Translations under genes and position numbers: made by a program
In this document: positions 36,555 through 45,191 of the stretch, piece after piece
How the letters are laid out: every line of letters begins with the position of its first letter
How positions within the stretch are numbered: position 1 is the first letter of the stretch
The notes under the pieces: generated by a model
What the model was told of the DNA's origin: nothing
Seen by the model: only the letters and a program-made list of their open reading frames with translations
Database searches by the model: none
Assembly (NCBI GenBank): GCA_038087035.1
Contig: CP051187.1
Span: 496,001 to 560,000 of the forward strand
Source: Gloeotrichia echinulata CP02
GTDB taxonomy: Bacteria > Cyanobacteriota > Cyanobacteriia > Cyanobacteriales > Nostocaceae
Direction: 5' to 3'
Length of the DNA stretch: 64,000 nucleotides

Positions 36555-37079
36555 ATGCCAGACCTTTACGTTTCTTGGTCAGATTATCACCAAAAAATTG
36601 AACAACTGGCTGCTCAGATTTATCAATCTGGCTGGGAATTTAACCAGATTATCTGTCTTGCTAGAGGTGGACTGCGAATCGGAGATATTCTTTCCCGGAT
36701 ATATAATCAGCCCCTGGCAATTTTAGCTACATCATCTTACAGTGGACCGGGCAAACAGGAAAGAAGTAGTTTAACCTTTTCTCGCCACTTGACAATGACT
36801 ACCGAAAAGTTAGGTTCCCATATTCTTTTAGTGGATGACCTGGTAGATTCTGGGATCACACTCGAAGAGACGATTCCCTGGCTCCAGCAAAATAGTGATT
36901 CCCCAATTGCGGAAATTCGCACTGGTGTAATTTGGTATAAAGCATGTTCAGTGTTTGAGCCAAATTACTACGTTGATTATTTATCTGATAATCCCTGGAT
37001 TCATCAACCCTTTGAGCATTATGAGTATATGAACCCTGCTGAGTTAATCAGGAGTAGGGAGTTAGGAGTTAGGAGTTAG
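36555..37079 (+). CDS. Phosphoribosyltransferase family protein
   Basis: 174 aa, cytosolic. PRTase fold with the PRPP-binding loop HILLVDDLVDSGITLEE (about residues 93-109) and an upstream CLARGGLRIGDILS. Likely acts on a purine base (xanthine/hypoxanthine type) but could be regulatory. The C-terminal residues RSRELGVRS and the stop are encoded by a heptamer array, just as in the MMADHC-like protein at 1106. Confidence 0.82.
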   Translation: MPDLYVSWSDYHQKIEQLAAQIYQSGWEFNQIICLARGGLRIGDILSRIYNQPLAILATSSYSGPGKQERSSLTFSRHLTMTTEKLGSHILLVDDLVDSGITLEETIPWLQQNSDSPIAEIRTGVIWYKACSVFEPNYYVDYLSDNPWIHQPFEHYEYMNPAELIRSRELGVRS

Positions 37080-37414
37080 GAGTTAGGAGTTCGGTTTGGG
37101 GGTCTAAAGGAACTCCAAAAAATAAATTATCCGCAGGTGCGATAGGGTAGGGTGCGTCATTACCAATAATTTCTGGTAATGTCAAGGATTTATCGCTCGT
37201 GACGCACCCGACAAATTGGAGATTTTTTTAATTGCAAGTCCCTAATGTCTACAATTATCCTTAGAGGATGTTTTCCAAGTTTTGGGCGAATATAATTCGT
37301 GGACTAACAGGAAATCAAGCTTTTTAAACCTGCGTAGGCAGGTTTTGTCTGTGTAGCCGCGATTTCTAATCGCCAGGGCTGGTATTAATTTAGACTGAAG
37401 CAGATGTAAAAAAT
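37056..37414. repeat. Heptamer array and GGGTGCGTCA hairpin element
   Basis: GTTAGGA units run from about 37058 to 37090. A MITE-like element with ends GGGTGCGTCA (37150-37159) and TGACGCACCC (37200-37209) follows. A further hairpin AAACCTGC-GTA-GGCAGGTTT lies at about 37325-37345. No gene. Confidence 0.75.
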
Positions 37415-38035
37415 ATGAGTCGTCCTCGCATCATTCAGCCTGGTCAAAGTTATACTTTCAGCAAATATTTTGACCTATCGTTTTCCCCAGAAGATATTTT
37501 GGCAGAACTTGGCTGTTCTTACCAACGCGAACGCTTGCAATTACCAAGAAGCGAAGAATTTAATATTAATATAATTACCGAATTGCAACGAATAATTGAA
37601 CGTAACCTGCGGCGGGTAAAGTTACTGAGTGAAGATGCACGCAAACAAGCAATAATTGCTCCAATATTACTAGAAGTTTGTGAAATCACTCAAAGTCAAT
37701 TGAATATTGAATATCCAATTAATGTCAGCGACCAACTTAAAGGTAGTTTGGATTACTATATTAATAAAGGTAAAGGGTTGTTGGTAATTGAAGCCAAACA
37801 AGCAGATTTAAGTAGGGGGTTTACCCAATTAGCAGTAGAGTTAATCGCCTTAGATCAATGGATAAATTCAGATACGCCTATTCTTTATGGCGCAGTCACT
37901 ACTGGTGAAGATTGGCGATTTGCTATCTATAACCGTGAAGAAAAACAAATAACTGAAGACATTAAACTCTATCGAGTACCAGAAGAGTTAACTGAACTGA
38001 TTAACATTTTAGTTAGGATATTGAACAATTCCTGA
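37415..38035 (+). CDS. Hypothetical PD-(D/E)XK nuclease-like protein
   Basis: 206 aa, soluble. The block GSLDYYINKGKGLLVIEAKQ (about residues 109-128) has the Asp...Glu-x-Lys spacing of restriction-endonuclease-like folds, and RGFTQLAVELIALDQWI follows as the usual helix. Similar to widespread cyanobacterial proteins with a type I restriction N-terminal-like core. No methylase or specificity gene is next to it, so a restriction role is not supported. It precedes a Uma2 gene by 38 bp and may share its transcript. Confidence 0.65.
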   Translation: MSRPRIIQPGQSYTFSKYFDLSFSPEDILAELGCSYQRERLQLPRSEEFNINIITELQRIIERNLRRVKLLSEDARKQAIIAPILLEVCEITQSQLNIEYPINVSDQLKGSLDYYINKGKGLLVIEAKQADLSRGFTQLAVELIALDQWINSDTPILYGAVTTGEDWRFAIYNREEKQITEDIKLYRVPEELTELINILVRILNNS

Positions 38036-38073
38036 ACTAGTCTAAACTCCAATCAAATATCGACGGTTTAAAT

Positions 38074-38652
38074 ATGATTGCTTCCCCCCAAGATACCTAC
38101 TTCACCCCCGCACAATACCTCCAAATGGAGGAAAATAGCCCGATTAAACATGAATACATCGACGGGTACATCTACGCAATGGCTGGCGCCCTAGACCCCC
38201 ACATTACCATCGCCGGGAATTTATTTGCACTTCTGCGTAATCATGTACGCGGTTCTGGCTGTCGTGTTTATATCACCGATATGAAAGCGCGAATAGAATC
38301 TCTGAATCGATTTTACTATCCTGATGTGATGGTTACTTGCGACCAACGCGACCAAGAGACACCCGGTTATAAAAGATTCCCTTGTTTAATAGTTGAAGTT
38401 TTATCTAATTCTACCGAAGCTTTTGACAGAGGTGACAAATTTATCGATTATCAAAATATAGAAACTTTGCAAGAGTATGTTTTAATTAATAGCAAACGCC
38501 AGCGAATCGAGTGCTTCCGTCGTAATAATGAAGGGCTGTGGCTATTACAATTTTACACGGCAGAACAAAACTTATTTCGCCTTAATAGTATTGATTTTGA
38601 AGGGACAATTACAGCGCTTTATGAAGATGTCACCTTTGAATCGCAGCCGTAA
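38074..38652 (+). CDS. Uma2-family putative endonuclease
   Basis: 192 aa, standard Uma2 length. Motifs: TPAQYLQMEENSPIKHEYIDG at the front (quoted in part), FYYPDVMVTCD (catalytic-type Asp) and LIVEVLSNSTEAFDRGDKF (Glu), then ETLQEYVLIN. The PD-(D/E)XK-like core is whole. One of three Uma2 genes within 10 kb, all in this accessory stretch. Function unknown. Confidence 0.88.
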   Translation: MIASPQDTYFTPAQYLQMEENSPIKHEYIDGYIYAMAGALDPHITIAGNLFALLRNHVRGSGCRVYITDMKARIESLNRFYYPDVMVTCDQRDQETPGYKRFPCLIVEVLSNSTEAFDRGDKFIDYQNIETLQEYVLINSKRQRIECFRRNNEGLWLLQFYTAEQNLFRLNSIDFEGTITALYEDVTFESQP

Positions 38653-39143
38653 TTAGCAAATTTATAGTGAGGTATAAGAACCCCAAACCCCTAAGCGCAA
38701 GCGAGGAGGGGCTATGATATACCTCATCTGATTAGGCAAAGCTATATCATGTCAGGCTGAACTCTAAGGGATATTAGACAGGTAACTTAGACTTGTAACA
38801 AAATATTAACTCTACACAGATGTATTTAGCGGTACTTGTATATGCAAAAATACATCGCTAAATTATATATCTAGCACCGAGATAAGGCAAGTTACCTTCA
38901 CCAGTTAAATTTTGTAGGGTGTGTGACGGCGCTGATGATGGATAATTTTTAGTTGCTAAATTATATGATGCGCCGTCACGCACCGCCAATGATATTAAAG
39001 ACGGTGCGTACCGGGTACACATCCTACAGAATATAAGAAATAACTTGTACTTTTTGTAGCCTGGAATCCTTGCAGTAAAAAATTTAAGTTGGAAAATTAA
39101 ATAATAGTTGGGTTTGTATATTCAGTCCGACTTACCTAGGTTT
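38653..39143. repeat. Two MITE-like elements upstream of the TPR kinase
   Basis: 38663-38746 has partial inverted repeats (TATAGTGAGGTAT...ATACCTCATC...GCTATA), a relative of elements at 43982 and 54869. 38917-39030 is a GTAGGGTGTGTGACGGCGC...GCGCCGTCACGCACC hairpin element; its right part (38966-39030) recurs at 42562-42630, on the far side of the two-gene module. The rest is AT-rich. Confidence 0.75.
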
Positions 39144-41483
39144 ATGTACTCATTTTTGAATATAAACGAGCCGCAAAGTATGCAAGGAAAGAGAAAAAAC
39201 AGAAGAAATAGAGTAAGGAATAGAAGCAATAGACAAAATACTATTATAAGTAGCGATTGCCTTGAAACCTTAAAAAATCAAGCAGAAGAACTCGATCAAG
39301 CAGGGGATTATGAAGGTGAGATTGCCCTCTACAAACAGCATATTCTGCTAGATCCTCATAATGTTAATGTTTTAAGGCGATATAGTAAAGCTTTAGCTGA
39401 AGTCAATCCACAAGATAAAAAAGCTATAAAATATATTAAAAAAGCTTTACGAATTGACCCTATGAATGTCGATGTTTTGAGAAATTATGGGGAAATACTA
39501 GCAAAGCGTGAAGAATTTGAGCCTTCATTCAAGAAATTTGAAAAAGCTTTAAAGCTTAAAAAAGACGATATAAAAGTTTTAACTTCCTATGCCAGTGCGC
39601 TGAAAAAAGATAAACAGTTTGAAAAAGCAATACCATTTCTTAAACAAGTTGTAGAACTAGAGCCTGAAAACTACAAAAGCCTCACAAACTTAGCCTTTAC
39701 GTTTCTAGATATAAAACAATATGAAGATGCTAGAGATGTTTTTGATCAAGTAATCAGCCGTGAATTTGATTATACAGAATCAAAGTCTAATACCTTTTTT
39801 GGCATAGCTTGTGAATTACAAAAATACAAGCAGACAGACATAGCTTTTGATTATTTTGAGCAGGCGATAGAACTTGAACCAGATAATGCTAAATATCTTG
39901 CTAATTATGCCAATGCATTAACATCTGCAGGAGAATATGAAAAAGCTTTGGAGTTTTTTGAGAAATCGCTTAAGATTGATCCAAATAATGAGAAGACTCG
40001 AAAGACAGTTAGAACAATAGCTTATCATGCTATCAAAGAGCCTCCTCAGGAAGCTCTAAAAATATTTGAAAAACTAATACAGCTTGACTCTGATAATATC
40101 CAAACACGTATCACTTATGTCAACTTAGTTGAAGATAATAATTATGCTAGGTTTCGAGATGCCAAAAATTTAGAGAATGTAGGACAAAATCAACAAGCTA
40201 TAGAGCAACTTGAAAAAATTAATCTTGATACGCTTCATCAATATCATGCAATTGTAATTCTGATGACCTTGGGCAGACTATATTATCGCATCAAATCATT
40301 GGAAAAAGGTGAAGAATATTTCGAGTTGGCAATGGCCAACTCGGACGACAAAGATAGAACATGTTTATACATTGCCAGAAGTATCCTTGTTAGCGGTCAC
40401 AGCGATCACTATAGGAACAGAGCAGTTGAGAGGTTAAAGCAAATTCCAAGAAGCTCGCCGCGCTATGACCAAGCAGCAGAGATGCTAATTCTCAATCAGA
40501 ATGAAGAAGACTTTTTTAATATGGTGAAAATGGTGAAAACTGAAACTCAAAACTGGTTCAGAGATACTGTAACTGACACTGAAGCGCTCAACGCGGCGAT
40601 GTATCACAAGATTGCCAATGAAATTGCCATTCTTAAGGGAATTGCACATAGGATTTTGCGACTATCCGAACAAGAAGACCCCCAGTTAAGAGACATTATT
40701 GAGTGTATTGAGAATGTCTTTACAGAGGTAAATAAAAAAAAGGCAGCACAAAAGAATGAAATTGAAAACATCCCTACCGATGACTATGGAAATATTCTGG
40801 CTGTGATTTCTAAAACAGCTCATGATATTTCAGATTTTGTCAATAATCAGCTTGCTGTGATTGAGTCTAAAACTCGGCGGGCAATGAGGAAATTACAACC
40901 CAGTCATGCTCATTATGCCCAGTTTGAGAAGTTGCTGACGCTATTAGAACAGACTCAAACAGCTCTCAATGATTTGAAAGCGATTAACGAAGGCATCACC
41001 ATCAAGAATCATCGCTTTAAGGTGAAAAAGCTGTTTGAAAAGTGGGAAACAACCCCTCAAATTGAACAGGCTGAGATTGTCGTAGATATTCAAAACGGCG
41101 ATTTCGAGTTCAATGGCGATGAAGAAAAAATTAAGAGTGCGCTGAATGAATTGGTGGAGAATTCTCTCAAACACAATTTTGGGCAGAATTTAGAAATTAA
41201 AATAACTTCCAGGGATGTCATAAATCCATCAGTGATACGGGGACGAACGATTCCAGGTGAGGATAAATATTTGTTCATCGAATTTGTCGATAATGGTAAA
41301 GGGATTCCCGAAGATAGAAAGGAGTGGATTTTTCAACCCCTGAAAACGACCTCTCAGGAAGGAAATGGTAGTGGGTTAGGGTTATTCATTATCCGTAAAA
41401 CCCTGAGCAAGATGAACGGATATATCCTAGAAACAGGACGCAACGGAGCCAGATTTGAAATTTACATTCGATACACAAAATAA
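39144..41483 (+). CDS. TPR-repeat histidine kinase
   Basis: About 779 aa from the ATG at 39144 (the frame opens at 39108 with TTG; an ATG at 39180 is also possible). A Lys/Arg-rich N-terminus is followed by at least seven tetratricopeptide repeats (to about residue 290), further helical repeats to about 430, and a helical region with His residues that could be phosphorylated (MYHKIANEIAIL and KTAHDISDFVNNQL). The C-terminal HATPase_c has N box ALNELVENSLKHN, G1 FVDNGKGIPEDR and G2 GNGSGLGLFIIRKTL. No membrane segment. The partner receiver gene starts 17 bp downstream. Confidence 0.82.
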   Translation: MYSFLNINEPQSMQGKRKNRRNRVRNRSNRQNTIISSDCLETLKNQAEELDQAGDYEGEIALYKQHILLDPHNVNVLRRYSKALAEVNPQDKKAIKYIKKALRIDPMNVDVLRNYGEILAKREEFEPSFKKFEKALKLKKDDIKVLTSYASALKKDKQFEKAIPFLKQVVELEPENYKSLTNLAFTFLDIKQYEDARDVFDQVISREFDYTESKSNTFFGIACELQKYKQTDIAFDYFEQAIELEPDNAKYLANYANALTSAGEYEKALEFFEKSLKIDPNNEKTRKTVRTIAYHAIKEPPQEALKIFEKLIQLDSDNIQTRITYVNLVEDNNYARFRDAKNLENVGQNQQAIEQLEKINLDTLHQYHAIVILMTLGRLYYRIKSLEKGEEYFELAMANSDDKDRTCLYIARSILVSGHSDHYRNRAVERLKQIPRSSPRYDQAAEMLILNQNEEDFFNMVKMVKTETQNWFRDTVTDTEALNAAMYHKIANEIAILKGIAHRILRLSEQEDPQLRDIIECIENVFTEVNKKKAAQKNEIENIPTDDYGNILAVISKTAHDISDFVNNQLAVIESKTRRAMRKLQPSHAHYAQFEKLLTLLEQTQTALNDLKAINEGITIKNHRFKVKKLFEKWETTPQIEQAEIVVDIQNGDFEFNGDEEKIKSALNELVENSLKHNFGQNLEIKITSRDVINPSVIRGRTIPGEDKYLFIEFVDNGKGIPEDRKEWIFQPLKTTSQEGNGSGLGLFIIRKTLSKMNGYILETGRNGARFEIYIRYTK

Positions 41484-41500
41484 GAGGTATAGTAGGCAAA

Positions 41501-42553
41501 ATGCAAACGGAAAACGTTCATTTGTTGGTAGTGGAAGACAATCGTGGTTATTTGGATGAATTGCAGTCTTGGCTGAAAGACACCTTTGGTTATAAAGAAA
41601 TCCAAACTGCAAGCAGTGTTAAAGAGGCGAAGGAAAAATTGAATGTTACCTTCGATGTGATTATTTCAGATATGCGGATGGAAGAGGATGACAGCGGCTT
41701 TACCATTGTGAATGAGGTGAAAGAACGAAACATTTCCTCTGTAATCATCATCCTAACAGCGAACGATTCAGTCAAAGATTGCCATACTGCATTTAAATCG
41801 GGAGTATGGGACTATATTCCCAAAACTAAGCCAGGGAATGTTTTTGATGCACTGCATCTATCGATTCAAGATGCGATCGCCTACTTCAACCGTTGGGGTA
41901 ATGCTCACGATAAGCAGTGGATTAGCGAGAATCTAGAAACATTGAAACAAACTTATTATGGTCAATATATTGCTGTAATCAACAAAACGGTAATTGATGT
42001 AGCAGATACCGAAGAAGACTTAAATAAACAGATTGATGAACGACAACTACGCCGCTTTTTAACAACAATTAAAAAAATCGGTGATCTGCGCCCTATTTCT
42101 GAGTTAATCAAACTGCCCGAAAGCGAACAATTAGAATACAAAAGCACTTTGCAATGGGATGTTATAAAAAACCGGAGAAATGAGGATCTCAAATGGAATG
42201 TTGTGAAAACCATTGCTGCTTTCCTAAACTCTGAGGGAGGAACATTAATTATTGGCGTGGAAGACAATGGCAATATTTTTGGCTTAGAGAAAGACCTTTC
42301 TTTATTTTCTAAAGGGAAAGATGAGTTCAAGCAGACGATCATGAACTATGTTTGCGATTACATTGGTCCTAGCTTTGCATCATTGATCAAAACTCGCTTT
42401 GAAACTATTGAAGGTAAAGATGTTTGTGCCATTTATGTCCAAAAATCAAGCAAACCAGTTTTCGTTAAAAACAAAGAAGCGCTGATATTTTATATTCGGG
42501 CAGATAATACATCGCGACCACTTGGCATCCCAGCCATTTACAATCGTCTGTAA
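41501..42553 (+). CDS. Receiver domain fused to an AlbA_2 (Schlafen-type) domain
   Basis: 350 aa. Residues 1-125 form a receiver: VVEDN, acceptor Asp57 in ISDMRME, Thr in ILTAND and Lys in YIPKTK. Residues about 135-175 (YYGQYIAVINKTVIDVADTE) resemble the small DUF5678-like block. Residues about 205-350 are an AlbA_2 domain: ESEQLEYKSTL, TIAAFLNSEGGTLIIGVEDN, and a late FYIRADNTSRPL. AlbA_2 domains are nucleic-acid-linked and occur in many conflict and regulatory proteins. It likely takes phosphate from the TPR kinase just upstream; the output is unknown. Confidence 0.85.
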   Translation: MQTENVHLLVVEDNRGYLDELQSWLKDTFGYKEIQTASSVKEAKEKLNVTFDVIISDMRMEEDDSGFTIVNEVKERNISSVIIILTANDSVKDCHTAFKSGVWDYIPKTKPGNVFDALHLSIQDAIAYFNRWGNAHDKQWISENLETLKQTYYGQYIAVINKTVIDVADTEEDLNKQIDERQLRRFLTTIKKIGDLRPISELIKLPESEQLEYKSTLQWDVIKNRRNEDLKWNVVKTIAAFLNSEGGTLIIGVEDNGNIFGLEKDLSLFSKGKDEFKQTIMNYVCDYIGPSFASLIKTRFETIEGKDVCAIYVQKSSKPVFVKNKEALIFYIRADNTSRPLGIPAIYNRL

Positions 42554-42561
42554 TGGTTATC

Positions 42562-42630
42562 TGATGCGCCGTCACGCACCGCCAATGAGATCAAAGATGG
42601 TGCGTACCCTCCGGGTACACACCCTACAGA
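42562..42630. repeat. Right-hand copy of the repeat flanking the TPR-kinase module
   Basis: Direct repeat of 38966-39030: both begin TGATGCGCCGTCACGCACCG and end CCTACAGA, differing by a 4-bp insertion (CTCC) and a few substitutions. It lacks the left arm that makes the upstream copy a full hairpin element. Confidence 0.8.
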
Positions 42631-42649
42631 CTACGAACTATTACCGAGA

Positions 42650-43297
42650 TTAAACAGAAAAAACTGAATCAAAAACCTGTTGAGCAGTAAGGTTTAATTG
42701 TGGAAATGTCGGAGATTTAATTAAGTCATTCCCTCGGAACATTGTTTTTACATATTCCCCATCCACAAGTTCGCATACAAAGATAGCGGATTGTTTGGGA
42801 TAGCCAATAAAATCGCGTCCACCCAAAGCAGCATAATCAACAATCCAGTATTCAGGAATTCCCATACTTTCATAATCACGAAGTTTGTCGTAGTAGTCAT
42901 CTTGCCAATTGGTGCTAACTACTTCAACTATTAATTTAACAGAAGTTGCGTTTTGAATGATTGACTCGGTTTCCCACCGTGTTTCAGTACCAATAGTTTC
43001 TTCATTCAAAATAATAATGTCCGGTTCGTAACCAGACCTATCGCGTAAAGGTTTAACAATCGATTCCCTGGGTATTGTCCAAACACCGCGCTTACCCACT
43101 TCTCTAATTATGAGAATTAATTCTTCAATGAGAAAGCCTGTTAATTTTGAATGCTTCCCTTTAGGTTTAGGCACTTCAACAATTACTCCATCATGCAATT
43201 CATAGCGTACTATTGAGTTTTCTGGATACCATTCGATAAACTCATCAAAAGTGTATATTTTTGGTTCCGTTTGTATTTGTGTTTCGGCTTGAGTCAT
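42650..43297 (-). CDS. Uma2-family putative endonuclease
   Basis: About 215 aa from the ATG at 43297; GGAGG six to ten bases upstream decides this start over the GTG at 43312. Motifs: TFDEFIEWYPENS, YELHDGVIVEVP, GYEPDIIILNE (Asp) and KLIVEVVSTNWQDDYYDKL (Glu), then GIPEYWIVDYAAL. Convergent with the receiver-AlbA_2 gene, separated from it by the flanking repeat. Third Uma2 gene of this region. Confidence 0.88.
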   Translation of the reverse strand: MTQAETQIQTEPKIYTFDEFIEWYPENSIVRYELHDGVIVEVPKPKGKHSKLTGFLIEELILIIREVGKRGVWTIPRESIVKPLRDRSGYEPDIIILNEETIGTETRWETESIIQNATSVKLIVEVVSTNWQDDYYDKLRDYESMGIPEYWIVDYAALGGRDFIGYPKQSAIFVCELVDGEYVKTMFRGNDLIKSPTFPQLNLTAQQVFDSVFSV

Positions 43298-43349
43298 AGT
43301 TACCACCTCCACATAATATTTAACTCTTGAGTTAAGTTTAACACTTTGA

Positions 43350-43400
43350 ACACGTTCGCGTAGCGTCTGTCTACGACACGCTACGCGAACGTAGAGAAAG
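43350..43400. repeat. Palindromic repeat
   Basis: CGTTCGCGTAGCGTCTGTC and the inverse GACACGCTACGCGAACG form a long imperfect palindrome upstream of the Uma2 gene, of the same family as repeats at 8000, 10640 and 29950. Confidence 0.7.
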
Positions 43401-43484
43401 AAATAGGGTTTGAGAGATATTTTGCATAAGTCCTGTTTAAATCTTGGGTTTCGTTCTCTGATATAATTAGTAATAATGTAATTT

Positions 43485-43772
43485 TTGACAAAATTGGCAA
43501 AAATCTATCATGAAAAAATAATTAATTTAAATAATATCAAGCAACCGCTAATTAACGGTAAAGATAAACTACGACCCATCGCCTACAGTATGGATTTGTT
43601 GATACCAGGGTTTTATTTTTGGTGTCCATATTTTCGCATAAAACTTGGCGGGGCGATGCCCGATGATAGTCCTTACAAATATCCTGGTACGATTCATAGT
43701 TCTATGGGTGTGGCGCTGGTGTTACCAGGATACAGGATATTTACGACCTATCAAGGTAGTTATGACGCTTGA
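43485..43772 (+). CDS. Hypothetical protein
   Basis: 95 aa from a TTG. The stretch LLIPGFYFWCPYFRIKLGG and the Pro/Gly/Tyr-rich remainder look like folded protein rather than noise, but I recognise no family. It overlaps the next frame by four bases (TTGA), so it may be the front part of one broken gene with 43769-44098. Confidence 0.35.
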   Translation: MTKLAKIYHEKIINLNNIKQPLINGKDKLRPIAYSMDLLIPGFYFWCPYFRIKLGGAMPDDSPYKYPGTIHSSMGVALVLPGYRIFTTYQGSYDA

Positions 43773-44098
43773 CAAGCACACAATCCAAGGATTACTTACC
43801 AGCATTTACCACTAAAACATTACCGTCAAGCGAATTTGAAAAAAGAATGATTAACGTTGGATATTACGAAGTTGGAACCGCGCCCGCGCCAGGTGGGAGA
43901 ATCAAAATTTGGTGGTCACACGCTGAATATCCAAGAGTTGAATCTATCTATAGTCCTGACAAAAATATTGTGTTGACTGCTTATAGCACTTCCTATTCAG
44001 ATGAGGTACAAAATTGTATCACGCGATGTAGGGGCACGGCACTGCCGTGCCCTTACCGATGTACCTCACTAGGGCGAGAAACGCTATATCATGTCTAG
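43769..44098 (+). CDS. Hypothetical protein with repeat-encoded C-terminus
   Basis: 109 aa, starting at the TTG that overlaps the previous stop. The middle (GYYEVGTAPAPGGRIKIWW and SIYSPDKNIVLTAY) looks like a real domain, unknown to me. The last 35 residues or so fall in a MITE-like element (43982-44088), so the original C-terminus is probably lost. May be a fragment rather than a working gene. Confidence 0.35.
   Translation: MTSTQSKDYLPAFTTKTLPSSEFEKRMINVGYYEVGTAPAPGGRIKIWWSHAEYPRVESIYSPDKNIVLTAYSTSYSDEVQNCITRCRGTALPCPYRCTSLGRETLYHV
43982..44088. repeat. MITE-like element with nested GTAGGGGCACGGC palindrome
   Basis: Outer ends TATAGCACTTC...GAGGTACA and TGTACCTCACTAGGGCGAGA...GCTATA are imperfect inverted repeats; inside, GTAGGGGCACGGCA at 44028-44041 pairs with TGCCGTGCCCTTAC. 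A related element is at 54869-54964. Confidence 0.65.
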
Positions 44099-44173
44099 AG
44101 CTGGAAACTAAAAAATTGGGGTGAGGATTGGTAACTTCTGTAGTCTCAAAAATAGCAATTCCACTGGGCCAAA

Positions 44174-45091
44174 TCAAAACAACCACAGCCAAACTGGTAA
44201 AGTAACCAACAATATCATCGCCCCTAATCCTAAAGCAGTTACAGCCAGGTCACGATCTAAATCGAAGGTTTCCGCCAGTACCAGTGTAGCAAAGGCAGGA
44301 GGCATGGCCATTTGTAGTACAATTACCTGTGCTGGGGCACCAGTGACACCAAAAAGTGGTAAACTCCAGCCGACAAGTAAGGGAACTATCAGCATTTTGA
44401 TTGCCAAACTTATCCCGGTTTGTGGTAGTCTTTCCCAAGAATTCAGCTTGGAGAGTCGCATCCCAATTAAAACTAGAGATAAAGCCACTGCAGTCCAAGC
44501 TATTTTATCTAGGCAGAATTCCACTACACTGGGGATTGTCACCTGCCGAAATAGCAAGCCAACGCCGAAACTCCACAGAGCCGGATTGATTAATATCGCC
44601 TTAGTAGTCTGCCAATAATTGCTGACAGTGGTGCCAAAATGAGATGCTAAGGCTACACCCAAGCCATAAGCTCCGAAAAGTGTCCCCAGTAAATCGTAAA
44701 ATAAAGCCCAGGTAAAGTATTCTTTTCCTACCATTGCTAGGATAATGGGAAAACCGATATATCCTGTATTACCGACCATTGCCGCTAATATAAAACTGCC
44801 CTGAGTTTGTTGTTCGGGAATGGTATTTCTAAAATAGGCTTGACCTTTAATGGCAATCCACGCTAAAAATGCCCCTAGGAAAATAGCTAGGTAGGCGATC
44901 GCGGGTGCAATCCACATCTGTCCTGACAAGTCTGCTCTGTATAAGAACGATATAATGCTTATAGGTCCTCCTACCCAAAAAAGAACCTGCCCTAAATAGG
45001 TGGGAACTGTCGTGGGTAGCCAACGTCCGAGAATAAATCCTACTAGCGCTAATCCCACTAGCTTCACATATAGTTCTAGAAGGCTTGTCAC
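44174..45091 (-). CDS. AEC-family transporter (auxin efflux carrier type)
   Basis: 305 aa, about nine to ten transmembrane segments, inner membrane. Typical AEC features: a paired-helix fold with conserved Asn/Gly in AAMVGNTGYIGFPIILAMVG and a C-terminal QMAMPPAFATLVLAETFDLD (each partly quoted) where family members have the MPxA motif. Family members move small carboxylates or amphipathic compounds; the substrate here is unknown. Starts at a GTG (45089-45091). Divergent from the VanY gene. Confidence 0.87.
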   Translation of the reverse strand: MTSLLELYVKLVGLALVGFILGRWLPTTVPTYLGQVLFWVGGPISIISFLYRADLSGQMWIAPAIAYLAIFLGAFLAWIAIKGQAYFRNTIPEQQTQGSFILAAMVGNTGYIGFPIILAMVGKEYFTWALFYDLLGTLFGAYGLGVALASHFGTTVSNYWQTTKAILINPALWSFGVGLLFRQVTIPSVVEFCLDKIAWTAVALSLVLIGMRLSKLNSWERLPQTGISLAIKMLIVPLLVGWSLPLFGVTGAPAQVIVLQMAMPPAFATLVLAETFDLDRDLAVTALGLGAMILLVTLPVWLWLF

Positions 45092-45191
45092 AATTATACC
45101 TAATGATACAGTTGTAAATCCTACCTATTGTGTTGATTTTTGTCCAGTCTAAAATCTGTTATGGCTATTCAAAAAAAGCAGGAGTGAACCC

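Noticed and set aside
32759..43312. Restriction-modification or BREX/DISARM-type defence island
   Set aside because: Nuclease-fold genes are present but no methylase, helicase or specificity subunit can be found.
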